Source: Solibacillus palustris (lineage in GTDB: Bacteria > Bacillota > Bacilli > Bacillales_A > Planococcaceae). Taken from it: a DNA stretch of 64,000 nt. Location: positions 62,001 to 126,000 of the forward strand of contig NZ_JAKZFC010000004.1 in NCBI RefSeq assembly GCF_022549215.1. Reading direction: 5' to 3'. The notes under the pieces are model-generated. The model was not told the DNA's origin. It did no database searches and saw only the letters and a program-made list of their open reading frames with translations. A program made the position numbers and the translations under genes. Position 1 is the stretch's first letter; each line of letters opens with the position of its first letter. Shown piece after piece: positions 28,581 to 36,786 of the stretch.

Positions 28581-29213
28581 ATGGATTTCGAACATTTAGC
28601 AACAGCGCGTCATTCAGCAGTTAATTTTGAAAAAGACTTTAAAATGACAGAAGCAGATTTTGAAAAAATTTTCAACTTAACAAAAACCGCGCCGAGTGCA
28701 TACAATTTACAATTTACAAACTATTTAGTTGTTATGGACGATGATAAAAAAGAACGTGTACGTGCATTAAACTACGAACAATATAAAATTCATTCTGCAA
28801 GTGCTGCGGTTATTGTAATGGGGAATCGACAAGGCATTGAGATGGAAAATGCAGAAAAAATTTATGGTCCAATGAAAATGCTAAAAATGATGGATGAACA
28901 TACATACGACATGACAATGGATCTAATTCGTGGTTATTCAGAAGGCTTAAAAACAAATAATACATTAGTAAGAGAGGAGATTATCCGTAACTCCGGTCTT
29001 CATGCGATGCTGTTCATGCTTGCTGCAAAACATTATGGCTTTGATACTTGTCCTATGCATATTCATAATGTGGCAGATTTGAAAAAGGAGTTTAATATTC
29101 CAGATCACCTTGAGCCAATAATGCTAATTACGATTGGTAAAAGCGTAGACAAAATTCGTCCACGTGGTTACCGTAAGCCTGTTGGAGAATTTGTACAATT
29201 TAATAGTTTTTGA
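28581..29213 (+). CDS. Nitroreductase family protein, MhqN-like
   Basis: FMN-dependent NAD(P)H nitroreductase-like protein, 210 residues. Typical elements are the N-terminal ARHSAVNFE (phosphate-contacting RHS), APSAYNLQFTNYLVV, the central SGLHAMLFMLAAKHYGFDTCPM, and the C-terminal RPRGYRKPVGEFV. These match B. subtilis MhqN/YodC-type proteins, induced by methylhydroquinone and other thiol-reactive electrophiles. SD GTGAGGGG. The location beside the FMN reductase with MhqR-like palindromes supports an electrophile-detoxification pair. Confidence 0.82.
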   Translation: MDFEHLATARHSAVNFEKDFKMTEADFEKIFNLTKTAPSAYNLQFTNYLVVMDDDKKERVRALNYEQYKIHSASAAVIVMGNRQGIEMENAEKIYGPMKMLKMMDEHTYDMTMDLIRGYSEGLKTNNTLVREEIIRNSGLHAMLFMLAAKHYGFDTCPMHIHNVADLKKEFNIPDHLEPIMLITIGKSVDKIRPRGYRKPVGEFVQFNSF

Positions 29214-29220
29214 TTTTAGA

Positions 29221-29257
29221 AACTAACTGTGATGAACTGCTGCAGTTAGTTTTTTTC
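29221..29257 (+). terminator. Terminator after the nitroreductase gene
   Basis: AACTAACTG ... CAGTTAGTT (29221-29251) followed by T residues. Confidence 0.88.
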
Positions 29258-29421
29258 TGCTGTTGGGTGGGGCGGAACATTAGAGCAGCCTGAATACGAG
29301 CATATCGAATATAATGAGTTTTTTTAGTGGATAAGAAATAGTCACTTTCATCTATCGGGCGTTGCTAGCAACCCTCTGTAGAAGTGCGATGATACCGTTT
29401 TTATATGTACCCCAAAAAATA

Positions 29422-29458
29422 AAGGAGCGTTCTAATATACAGAATGCCCTTAATTTTT
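29422..29458. terminator. Terminator of the MFS gene (works both ways)
   Basis: AAGGAGCGTTCT ... AGAATGCCCTT imperfect stem flanked by an A run (29414-29419) and a T run, adjacent to the MFS stop. Confidence 0.8.
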
Positions 29459-29460
29459 TA

Positions 29461-30651
29461 TTAAACCGTATGTTGAAAGTTGTTTTTTAGCAATAAGACA
29501 AAGTTAAATAATATCACTGCCGCACTTAATAAAAAGATTGGAGCAACTGGCAAGATGTCTGCCCAGATCCCGCCGATAAATAAACCTACTGGTAATGCGA
29601 GCTTCATTATCATCGAAGTGGTACCCGCAACACGGCCGAGTAAATGATTTGGTGTCGTTTCTTGTCGGATTGCTAAATACACAATATTGGTCATGGTGGA
29701 AGTTGCAGTTCGAATGGCCAATAAAAAGCCCATCAATAGCCAATGCCCACTGAAAAACATGAGTGTTAAAGCAGTTGCATCTGCTAACATACTAAACGTA
29801 TAAATTTGTCCACGTGTAAAGCGTATACGCAATGGATGGATTAATTTAGCTCCGATAATCCCTCCGAATGCAGATACAGTAAACATAAAGCCTAACTGTT
29901 CTTTCGTAAAATGCAGCTGATCTAACACATAAAATGTGAGGACGCCAATAACTAGGCTTGATGCAAAATTTGAGAAAAAGATCGTCCATGTTTGTAATAA
30001 TAACGATGGATTCCCTACCAAAGCATGTATACCTTCTCTCATCTCAGCGATAATTGAGCTTTTATTATTGCGTTTTGGTGTCGGTACGGAATCAACAAAT
30101 AGTGCAATAACCGTTATACAAAGCTGGCAAAAAACAAAGAGCCATAAAAACAATTCATTTGAAAGCCATAAGAGCAGCATCCCAAGTAGGCCAGGTCCGA
30201 TAATAGTAATCATTGTACTTAACAGTGAAAACTTAGCCTGCATGTCTGTCATAAGTGCCTTATCAAACAATTGTGGCATAATCGCGTTTAACGCACTTCC
30301 CACTGTATAGCCAATTGTCGATAATAAAAACCCAAGAACATACACATGCCACAGCACAAAATCTGTCGCAGTTAATATGTATACAAACGTTAAGGAAATA
30401 ACTAATCGAATTATATTGCCGTATACTAAAACGAATTTTCGATTGATTCGATCTACAAAAACCCCAATCAGCATTCCGAGTAAAATATTTGGCAAGAAAT
30501 CCATCATCCGCATTGTGCTCATCGCGAGTGCAGATTTTGTTAAGTCATACAAAATAATCGGTAAAATAAATGAAAAAATGGTCATTGAAATATTGACGAA
30601 AAAATGCATGGTATAAATTTTTCGAAAAGTATGATTTTTATATATATTCAT
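29461..30651 (-). CDS. MFS transporter, drug/sugar efflux type
   Basis: 396-residue major facilitator protein with about 12 membrane segments. It has a loop 2-3 motif of the type GVFVDRINRKFVLVYGN and the central GIIGAKLIHPLRIRFTRGQ. The family resembles MFS_3 exporters (enterobactin exporter/macrolide efflux-like). ATG 30651 lies 8 bases after AAGGAG; a GTG three codons upstream overlaps that SD. It is divergent from an SgrR-type regulator that very probably controls it, so the cargo may be the ligand sensed by that regulator. Confidence 0.85.
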   Translation of the reverse strand: MNIYKNHTFRKIYTMHFFVNISMTIFSFILPIILYDLTKSALAMSTMRMMDFLPNILLGMLIGVFVDRINRKFVLVYGNIIRLVISLTFVYILTATDFVLWHVYVLGFLLSTIGYTVGSALNAIMPQLFDKALMTDMQAKFSLLSTMITIIGPGLLGMLLLWLSNELFLWLFVFCQLCITVIALFVDSVPTPKRNNKSSIIAEMREGIHALVGNPSLLLQTWTIFFSNFASSLVIGVLTFYVLDQLHFTKEQLGFMFTVSAFGGIIGAKLIHPLRIRFTRGQIYTFSMLADATALTLMFFSGHWLLMGFLLAIRTATSTMTNIVYLAIRQETTPNHLLGRVAGTTSMIMKLALPVGLFIGGIWADILPVAPIFLLSAAVILFNFVLLLKNNFQHTV

Positions 30652-30742
30652 ATCCCTCACTCCTTAAAATCAGTGTAAACTAATAAAAGGAGAACAAAAA
30701 GTGAATAGTAATTTTGATTACTTCACCTTTTAGGAGGTAGCT

Positions 30743-32395
30743 ATGAATTATGAACTAGCATTATTCAAACATTTCGAGCCGCATCAACGGACAGAAACGT
30801 CAATTGAGTTAATTGCATCCATTTGGCATTGTTCGACACGACATGCGAAAACACAATTGCATCGTTTACATGATGAGCAACTGATTCAGTGGGAACCGTT
30901 TAAAGGGCGCGGAAAAAAACCGTTTTTAACAATTACTGCAGAAGAAATTGACATACTGCTTTATGCAATGAAAACATTTTGGAAGAAAAATAAATATGAA
31001 GAAGCCATTCAACTAGCAAAGGACATGGAAAAACTCAATCATTCAACAATTCAACAATGGCTGAATGATCAATTTGGCTTGCAAAATGAAAATAACAACC
31101 ACGTCTTTCGTCAAACCATGTATTATGTGGAACTTTGTTTAGATCCATTAAAGGCCTTGTCTCGCCATGATATGCATGTGTTAGAGCAAATTCATGAAAC
31201 GTTATTTAAAATAGACGATTGTGGCATTGCACAACCGAATTTATTATTTCATTACGCTACGAAGGACTCTCGTACTTGGCATTATATCTTAAAAAAAGGT
31301 GTACAATTTCATCACTTGCAAGAATTGACTGCTCAAGATGTTGTAGCAACACTTATAGCCTCTGCCCATTACTTTTCTCATTTATTTGAAATGGTATCAA
31401 TAAAAGCAAGGGGACGTTACGAATTTTATTTAGAATTGAAAAAGCCCTGTGCACTCTTACCGTATTTTTTAGCGAGCACACGTCTCGTTATTTTACCAAC
31501 GGATCGGTCGCCACAAATTGGCTGTGGGGCATTTAAGTTAAAGGCGAGTAGTGATAAGGGGTTAACACTGCAAGCATTTGATAATTATTTTAATGAACGT
31601 CCTTGGATTGACAAAGTGGATATTGTATACAATGAGGCGTTTCAAAGTGATTCGATTCGTTATGATCCTTTCGACAAATCCATTCCGAGTCGAAAAATTG
31701 TATATAAAGAACCGGGAGCTTGTTACATGTGTCTCAATAGCCGCTATGGCCCATTAGTAGATAAAGAGTTGCGTGCATCTATTTGGCATAGGATAAAGGC
31801 GTCAGAGTATATACTGCTTGAAGAAAACGAATGCGTGGCACATGGTTGGCAGTTAGATGCAACACCAATTAATTTAGTAGAATCTAATAAAAAGCTGTCA
31901 TTTGCAGGACAATTAAAGATTGGTTACCAACAAATTCGTGAAGGGGTTAACCATAAAGAAAAGGCCGAAGTTTTGCAAAAGCAACTAGCAAATATGGGGA
32001 TCGCTTCAACCTTACAATGCATTAATTTTAAGGAAACACAGGAAGATTTAAATCAACGAATTGATATTTTTATCGGTGGAATTGCGATAGGGAAAAATGT
32101 CCCTTTATCACTCGTACAAATGTATTTAGCCGAACCTAAACCTATGATGCAATTTGCGACGATTGAAGAAGAGGAACAAATTACAAAACGATTGCAAACA
32201 GTCTTAGAAACGAATGCAGACCTTACATCTTTCGAAGGGATGGAGCATCGTTTACAGCAAAATTATTCGTTGAAATTTTTAACGCATCGTCATCATATTT
32301 ACTACGTTAGAGAAGATACACCCTACAAACACGTTCAGTTTGATAAAAATGGTCGTATTGATTATCGAAATATGTATTATTCAATGGATACTTAA
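30743..32395 (+). CDS. SgrR-type transcriptional regulator (winged helix + SBP_bac_5)
   Basis: 550 residues. The N-terminal SgrR_N winged-helix DNA-binding domain (about 1-115: LIASIWHCSTRHAKTQLHRL, KGRGKKPFLTIT) is joined to a cytoplasmic solute-binding-protein-like domain (about 165-545). In enterobacteria SgrR senses sugar-phosphate stress and activates sgrS and the efflux gene setA. Gram-positive relatives sit beside MFS genes, as here. SD AGGAGG precedes the ATG. The ligand is unknown; a divergent operator should lie in 30652-30742. Confidence 0.85.
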   Translation: MNYELALFKHFEPHQRTETSIELIASIWHCSTRHAKTQLHRLHDEQLIQWEPFKGRGKKPFLTITAEEIDILLYAMKTFWKKNKYEEAIQLAKDMEKLNHSTIQQWLNDQFGLQNENNNHVFRQTMYYVELCLDPLKALSRHDMHVLEQIHETLFKIDDCGIAQPNLLFHYATKDSRTWHYILKKGVQFHHLQELTAQDVVATLIASAHYFSHLFEMVSIKARGRYEFYLELKKPCALLPYFLASTRLVILPTDRSPQIGCGAFKLKASSDKGLTLQAFDNYFNERPWIDKVDIVYNEAFQSDSIRYDPFDKSIPSRKIVYKEPGACYMCLNSRYGPLVDKELRASIWHRIKASEYILLEENECVAHGWQLDATPINLVESNKKLSFAGQLKIGYQQIREGVNHKEKAEVLQKQLANMGIASTLQCINFKETQEDLNQRIDIFIGGIAIGKNVPLSLVQMYLAEPKPMMQFATIEEEEQITKRLQTVLETNADLTSFEGMEHRLQQNYSLKFLTHRHHIYYVREDTPYKHVQFDKNGRIDYRNMYYSMDT

Positions 32396-32770
32396 ATCGC
32401 AAATTAATTTGCCAATGTGACGGATTTGTAACCTTTTAATTAGGGCCTCATAACGAGTATTTTTCAATACAAAATTTGGAGGCAAGTGCATGTAATATTG
32501 TATACAGCGTACTAATTTTTTCATCAACGCCGCCTCGCGATAGCGCAAGCGGCAGCATTTTGCGCTCTTAAAAATATAGAAATGCAACATTTTAGTTTGG
32601 TGGGCCTTGCATGCGGCATTAAAGACAGTAGTATGGACACGTACCACGTGGCCATAATGCAGTCATGCCGTAGCCCGCCAAAAATAAGTTACACTGCACT
32701 TAATCCATTTTTTGTTAGTGAATTTACTCAAAGTTAGTTAAATAACTGCGATTTCTAGATTTAATTACAA
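32396..32770. other. 375-base intergenic stretch with no assigned gene
   Basis: The part from about 32520 to 32690 looks richer in G+C than its surroundings. A minus-strand frame of 88 codons (32381-32647) crosses it but has no convincing SD or family. It could be relic or foreign DNA. No promoter or repeat could be supported. Confidence 0.3.
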
Positions 32771-32773
32771 GTA

Positions 32774-32815
32774 AAAAGTCGATTCATACTAAAAAATTTA
32801 GTGTGAATCGACTTT
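32774..32815 (-). terminator. Terminator of the DUF2252 gene (minus strand)
   Basis: Nearly perfect hairpin AAAGTCGATTCATACTAAA / TTTAGTGTGAATCGACTTT, followed on minus by TTTTTAC. Confidence 0.9.
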
Positions 32816-32832
32816 CAGTGCCTAAAAGCGTG

Positions 32833-34155
32833 CTAGATGGACTTTTCTAACTGTGAGTTCATATGTTGCGCTTCAAAGTGCTGTAAATAATCTGTAAACA
32901 ATGCGTAATCGGCGTTAACAATCTGCTTATAGCGCATTGCTTGTAGAATAATTGCCTCGATAAAAATTTCCTCATTTCCGCGCAATTGTTTTAAAATTTC
33001 ATCCTCGCTGTGATACGTAAAGACAGGTGAATAATCCAAATCAGCACGTGCGTGAATTTTAGCTGCGATTTTCCCCATAATTTCAGTTGTCGTGTAGTAA
33101 TCCTCTAATGTGCGGTAGTTTTTTGGCTTCACTTTCCGTTTGTACGGGGAACGCTCCCGAATATAATATTCCTTGTCGTTCATTGTCACATATGCTAAAT
33201 GTGGGTCCTGTAAATGGTGCATGGCCTTTTGTGTCCCGACGACACGTGCCCCCTGATGCACATAATGGTTCCAAAATGGCTTATTGTAAGGCAGGAAATA
33301 GGCAGGTATCGCTGAACGTACTTCTTTCATTTCTAGCACTAAATCCTTACCACCAAGTGCATCTTGATGGCTATTTACAAGTAAATAATAGCGTTCCAAT
33401 CCGATTGATGCCGTACCGGAGCCATATTTAATGGCAATATCTTTTACATGATAGTTTGGGACAAGTGCTACAATTTTCGCAAAAAGTGCATTGTCAATTG
33501 GTTGAATTTCGTCATTCCAAATAAACACACGTTCTCCATTTGCGTTTATTTCTGTAATGTCATCTATTAGTGCTTCACGTTGGCGTTTTTCTAATTTTTT
33601 TAACACACGCTTAATTGGGCCTTTTGTTTTCTGTTGCGTAAATACAAAACTAAGTGCGTCATCCTTTTTACTTTGGAATCGCTTTAATTGCTTTATGTAG
33701 GCTTGTAAAAAGCGCTCAATTGCTTGCTGTTGCGTGGATTCATCAAGCTGCTGCTCCTCTAAATAAAGTCCGATACTAATGCTCATACGAAGTACATCGT
33801 ATAAAAACGATCCAACATAGCCTTCGTCAAAATCATTGACATCAAAAACAATGTCGCCATTTTCATTTTGGAAGGCACCAAAGTTGTCCATATGCATATC
33901 GCCCATAATCCATGTCGGACGATCCTCAGGCGTATGGAACGGAGAAGGTGAATTTGTCGTGTCGTAATAAAAAAGGTAAGCACTGCCACGGAAATAACGA
34001 AACGGGCTATCCGCCATTTTTTTATATTTTTCGATGCGCTGTTCAGGCGTTAAGTGCAATTTGTGATGGTCAAATTGTTCAAAAATTGTTTGTATCTGTT
34101 CTTTACGCAATAAAATTCGTGTGTTTTGTACACTATCGAATAGTTGTTGTGTCAT
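32833..34155 (-). CDS. DUF2252 family protein with kinase-like fold
   Basis: 440-residue DUF2252 protein. Visible motifs include PFRYFRGSAYLFYYD, then the kinase-like catalytic and metal signatures IMGDMHMDNFG and DVNDFDEG, and later the KYGSGTASIGLERYYLLV stretch. These resemble aminoglycoside phosphotransferase/choline kinase HxDxxxxN and DxD elements, so phosphoryl transfer is a reasonable guess; the substrate is unknown. The start at 34155 follows GGGGG at 9 bases; the longer frame to 34203 has no SD. Monocistronic. Confidence 0.82.
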   Translation of the reverse strand: MTQQLFDSVQNTRILLRKEQIQTIFEQFDHHKLHLTPEQRIEKYKKMADSPFRYFRGSAYLFYYDTTNSPSPFHTPEDRPTWIMGDMHMDNFGAFQNENGDIVFDVNDFDEGYVGSFLYDVLRMSISIGLYLEEQQLDESTQQQAIERFLQAYIKQLKRFQSKKDDALSFVFTQQKTKGPIKRVLKKLEKRQREALIDDITEINANGERVFIWNDEIQPIDNALFAKIVALVPNYHVKDIAIKYGSGTASIGLERYYLLVNSHQDALGGKDLVLEMKEVRSAIPAYFLPYNKPFWNHYVHQGARVVGTQKAMHHLQDPHLAYVTMNDKEYYIRERSPYKRKVKPKNYRTLEDYYTTTEIMGKIAAKIHARADLDYSPVFTYHSEDEILKQLRGNEEIFIEAIILQAMRYKQIVNADYALFTDYLQHFEAQHMNSQLEKSI

Positions 34156-34334
34156 TATTAAAAACCCCCAATTAAGATTGTAACGATTGTATATGCTATT
34201 CATTTTACCTTATTTTGGTGAACAGCATCAATATAACTAGGGATCTGAGAAATTGAAAAGTAAGAAAATAGAATCCTGTAGTTGAAAAATTACAATAAAG
34301 ATGTAAAATTACACTAAAAGGGAGGGGTTTGTCT

Positions 34335-34790
34335 GTGGAGAAACAACAATTTATTGCACTCATATCACAAAAAATTAAACTCGTGCGTACAGAGCAGGAT
34401 TATTCGCAAGACAAAATGGCGGAACTACTTGGTATTTCGAAAAAAACGCTCGTTCAAATTGAAAAGGGGCGCAGTGAAGCAGGCTGGACAACGGTAGTCG
34501 CATTTTGTGCAATTTTTAATCGGAGTGAGCTCTTACAAACGATTCTTGGCGATGAACCATTGTATTTTGTTCAGTTGTTAACGAATAAAAATGAGATTGT
34601 ACCAAAGGATAAAACACTTGGTGGGAAAGTATGGTGGAAGGAAATTGAGGTGCGAGGTGAATTTCGTTTGCAGCAAAATATAATTAGTAGCCATTACCGA
34701 ATTTTAGATGGCGAGCATTTTCGTATGTATAGTTCGTTTGATTTGCAAGATGCAAAAAAAAGACTGCAAGAGCTTTGGCAAGTAGTATAA
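34335..34790 (+). CDS. XRE-type HTH transcriptional regulator
   Basis: About 151 residues. The N-terminal Cro/C1 HTH (about 10-65: IKLVRTEQDYSQDKMAELLGI and KKTLVQIEKGRSEAGW) is followed by an unrecognised C-terminal domain containing KVWWKEIEVRGEFRLQQN and YRILDGEHFRMYSSF. SD GGAGGGG favours GTG 34335; TTG 34329 is the alternative. It overlaps the next small membrane gene and probably controls that cassette. Confidence 0.8.
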   Translation: MEKQQFIALISQKIKLVRTEQDYSQDKMAELLGISKKTLVQIEKGRSEAGWTTVVAFCAIFNRSELLQTILGDEPLYFVQLLTNKNEIVPKDKTLGGKVWWKEIEVRGEFRLQQNIISSHYRILDGEHFRMYSSFDLQDAKKRLQELWQVV

Positions 34791-34996
34791 AAGACATTAT
34801 TTTAGGAAATCTGATTTCATATTTCAGTTCCATTTATTTTGTTTATTCAATGCAAGCTTTGGAAGGGTGGGACGGTTATTTTAAACCTTTAACAGCGATG
34901 CAGCTACTCTTATTCGTCAGTCTGCTTAATATAGTGCCACAATATTTTATTGTGAAACGAATAAATGGGAAAATGGGGAGGCTAGATAATGAATAA
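34775..34996 (+). CDS. Small membrane protein, cassette ORF 1
   Basis: 73 residues with two hydrophobic stretches (about 8-25 and 40-58) and a basic C-terminus. The TTG start at 34775 overlaps the end of the XRE gene and lacks a clear SD, suggesting coupled translation. No family recognised. Confidence 0.55.
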   Translation: MASSIKDIILGNLISYFSSIYFVYSMQALEGWDGYFKPLTAMQLLLFVSLLNIVPQYFIVKRINGKMGRLDNE

Positions 34997-35231
34997 ACGG
35001 TTATTCTTCTTTTGGATGGTTATTGTATTTAGCTTTTGCGTCAATCTCATGCCATCTTTGAAATATCCAGACAGTACTTTAACGAGCATCCATTTTCTAT
35101 TTTCATGTGTTGTCATATTAGCTCTCTTGCTTTTAACGAATAAACAATTGAAAATGGTTCTTTTCATAAGTGGTATCGCAGGAGCCCTTATATATTCATC
35201 AACTTATCAGTGGTCAGTAAAGCGCGGGTAA
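34989..35231 (+). CDS. Small membrane protein, cassette ORF 2
   Basis: 80 residues with three hydrophobic segments (about 5-22, 34-50, 56-72). ATG 34989 overlaps the end of ORF 1 and has SD GGGGAGG. No family recognised. The next frame continues with further membrane segments and no gap, so ORFs 2 and 3 may be one gene split by a frameshift near 35210-35231. Confidence 0.55.
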   Translation: MNKRLFFFWMVIVFSFCVNLMPSLKYPDSTLTSIHFLFSCVVILALLLLTNKQLKMVLFISGIAGALIYSSTYQWSVKRG

Positions 35232-35425
35232 ATAATTCATTATTAGATATTTTATTATCAATTGAATACCCGCTTTATGCCATAATCGTAACGCCCTTAT
35301 TTGGATTAAACTTTTTATTTTCAATAGATTATGCACATTTTGCGTTAGGCATAGCGACAATAAGCGGTGTAGTTTTACTATCACTTGTCCTACTTAGACG
35401 AGAGAAACGTGCTGAAAACATGTAG
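35210..35425 (+). CDS. Small membrane protein, cassette ORF 3 (or frameshifted C-terminus of ORF 2)
   Basis: 71 codons with two hydrophobic segments (about 18-35 and 45-62) and a charged tail RREKRAENM. The GTG start overlaps ORF 2 by 22 bases and has no SD. Joining ORF 2 and ORF 3 would give a normal five-span protein of about 145 residues, which I find as likely as two separate proteins. Confidence 0.45.
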   Translation: MVSKARVNNSLLDILLSIEYPLYAIIVTPLFGLNFLFSIDYAHFALGIATISGVVLLSLVLLRREKRAENM

Positions 35426-35454
35426 AATTTTCGATTTTACTAAGCTAAGTAAAA

Positions 35455-35520
35455 AAGTGACTTGAAATCATGACGGAGAGAGGGTTACTTCTTACTTTCA
35501 CAATCTTTAGCAAGTCACTT
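35455..35520. repeat. Inverted repeat with 10-base arms and 46-base interior
   Basis: AAGTGACTTG (35455-35464) and CAAGTCACTT (35511-35520), preceded by an A run and followed by ATTTAA. It may be a long-loop terminator or a small mobile-element relic. The remaining gap to 35673 has nothing assignable. Confidence 0.5.
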
Positions 35521-35673
35521 ATTTAACCAGGCTAAATATTTGAACCATAAACTAGTCGAATCGAAATGGCCCAACAAAATGGGAATGCAATTTAGGAAAA
35601 ACATAAATAGAACCATTTCCTACTATTTTCTTCATTGTGCGATGTACTCCTTTTGAAATGCACAAATACTACA

Positions 35674-36333
35674 TCATAAAGTATCTTTTTTGACCCAAAA
35701 CCAAAGAGGCGTATTTTCATCGCAGATAATCGTTTCTAAGGCAAGAGATTTTAACAATGGCACATTAAGTGCAGTGTTGGATAGGTAAGTCGTTACGAAG
35801 GAATCAAAACGACTTAACCAAACAATTGACATTGTTTCATTGGAAACGAGTAATTCCTGTTCAGGTAAATTAACAAATAATTCCGGTTCAACGAAATCAA
35901 GTGGTAATACAGAGCTTTGCTGAATAATAGGGCTCGACCAGTACAGTTTTTTACTATTGCTCTTGATTAAAAGCTTTAAAAACGCTGGCCATAAAAGTGG
36001 TGACGTTTCATCGGAAGTTGGGAAAAATATATTTTTCGGCAAATATTTATGTAATTGTTCCACTAAATCTGGTCGTGCATAGGGCTCGAGTAAGGCATCA
36101 GAGTCGGAAAGTAACGCGAGTAATACATCTTCTTTACGTTTAAAATGACAAAGCTGACAAATCGTTTCCCAACGGACAGGTTTTCCGTACTGCATTTGTT
36201 GTTCGGTTGTTGGGTATTGGATAAAATGTTCTGGCATTTCAACAAACGGGTGTAAAATAAGTGCGGCACTTTTATAGTAATCCGGTATTTGCGATAAAAT
36301 CGGATCTATATGCTCTATCCAAATATAATGCAT
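35674..36333 (-). CDS. Hypothetical protein, 219 residues
   Basis: Family not firmly recognised. It is a soluble protein without signal peptide, rich in aromatic residues, starting MHYIWIEHIDPILSQIPDYY. A central ICQLCHFKRKEDVLLALLSD segment looks like a helical or HTH-like element. SD AGGAGGG precedes the ATG. It is isolated on the minus strand between the membrane cassette and the RsgA leader. Confidence 0.6.
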   Translation of the reverse strand: MHYIWIEHIDPILSQIPDYYKSAALILHPFVEMPEHFIQYPTTEQQMQYGKPVRWETICQLCHFKRKEDVLLALLSDSDALLEPYARPDLVEQLHKYLPKNIFFPTSDETSPLLWPAFLKLLIKSNSKKLYWSSPIIQQSSVLPLDFVEPELFVNLPEQELLVSNETMSIVWLSRFDSFVTTYLSNTALNVPLLKSLALETIICDENTPLWFWVKKDTL

Positions 36334-36534
36334 GCAAAAACCCTCCTAAAATAAATGATTTTGACCACAATTTTGCAATAAATTATTAAATAAATTATTC
36401 CAAGTTGCTCTTAAATATACAATATTCAAAAAGTGAAAAAAATTTAGCGTGATTTTAAAATGAAAACGCTTTAAGCTTTGTTATGCAAGACTTTGTGCAG
36501 CTTTTAATATTTTAAAACAAACTGTCAGATTGTA

Positions 36535-36564
36535 TTGACAAAACATTTGTAAGCCTGTTATAGT
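36535..36564 (+). promoter_or_regulatory. SigA-type promoter of the RsgA-paralogue leader
   Basis: TTGACA (36535-36540), an 18-base spacer, TATAGT (36559-36564). It lies 34 bases before the leader-peptide ATG. The upstream gap 36334-36530 is AT-rich with no gene. Confidence 0.75.
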
Positions 36565-36597
36565 GATGATAACAAATTTCGGAAGTAGGTGAGGAAT

Positions 36598-36672
36598 ATG
36601 ACAAATCAATTAGAGAATGTATTCATGCAATGGGACTTGTCATATGTTGCTCACCATACGTGTGCCTTTTAG
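36598..36672 (+). CDS. Leader peptide (24 aa) of the RsgA-paralogue attenuator
   Basis: MTNQLENVFMQWDLSYVAHH then TCAF, ATG to TAG. SD GGTGAGG (36588-36594) gives correct spacing. It sits between a near-consensus promoter and an intrinsic terminator that precedes the GTPase gene, the layout of ribosome-mediated attenuation. The Tyr/His/Cys/aromatic end could be the stall-sensitive part. Similar layouts upstream of antibiotic-resistance genes respond to ribosome-targeting drugs; a link to ribosome status suits the RsgA product. Confidence 0.6.
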   Translation: MTNQLENVFMQWDLSYVAHHTCAF

Positions 36673-36699
36673 GTATATGCTTCTTTAACGTACGTGTGT

Positions 36700-36742
36700 A
36701 GCCTTATGAGAAGCTTCTATTGCCCATCATAAGGCTTTTTGT
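36700..36742 (+). terminator. Attenuator-type terminator inside the leader
   Basis: Perfect stem AGCCTTATGA / TCATAAGGCT (36700-36736) followed by TTTTTGTTT. A competing pair GCTTCT (36680-36685) / AGAAGC (36709-36714) would enclose the 5' arm and could act as antiterminator. Confidence 0.8.
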
Positions 36743-36782
36743 TTGCCTAAAAACAAAAAAATCATACGCCTAGGAGGCAAAC
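36741..36782 (+). promoter_or_regulatory. Shine-Dalgarno-masking hairpin before the RsgA paralogue
   Basis: GTTTGCCT (36741-36748) is exactly complementary to AGGCAAAC (36775-36782). The second arm covers half of the SD AGGAGG (36772-36777). If formed, it would hinder translation of the GTPase gene. Confidence 0.5.
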
Positions 36783-36786
36783 GGAA

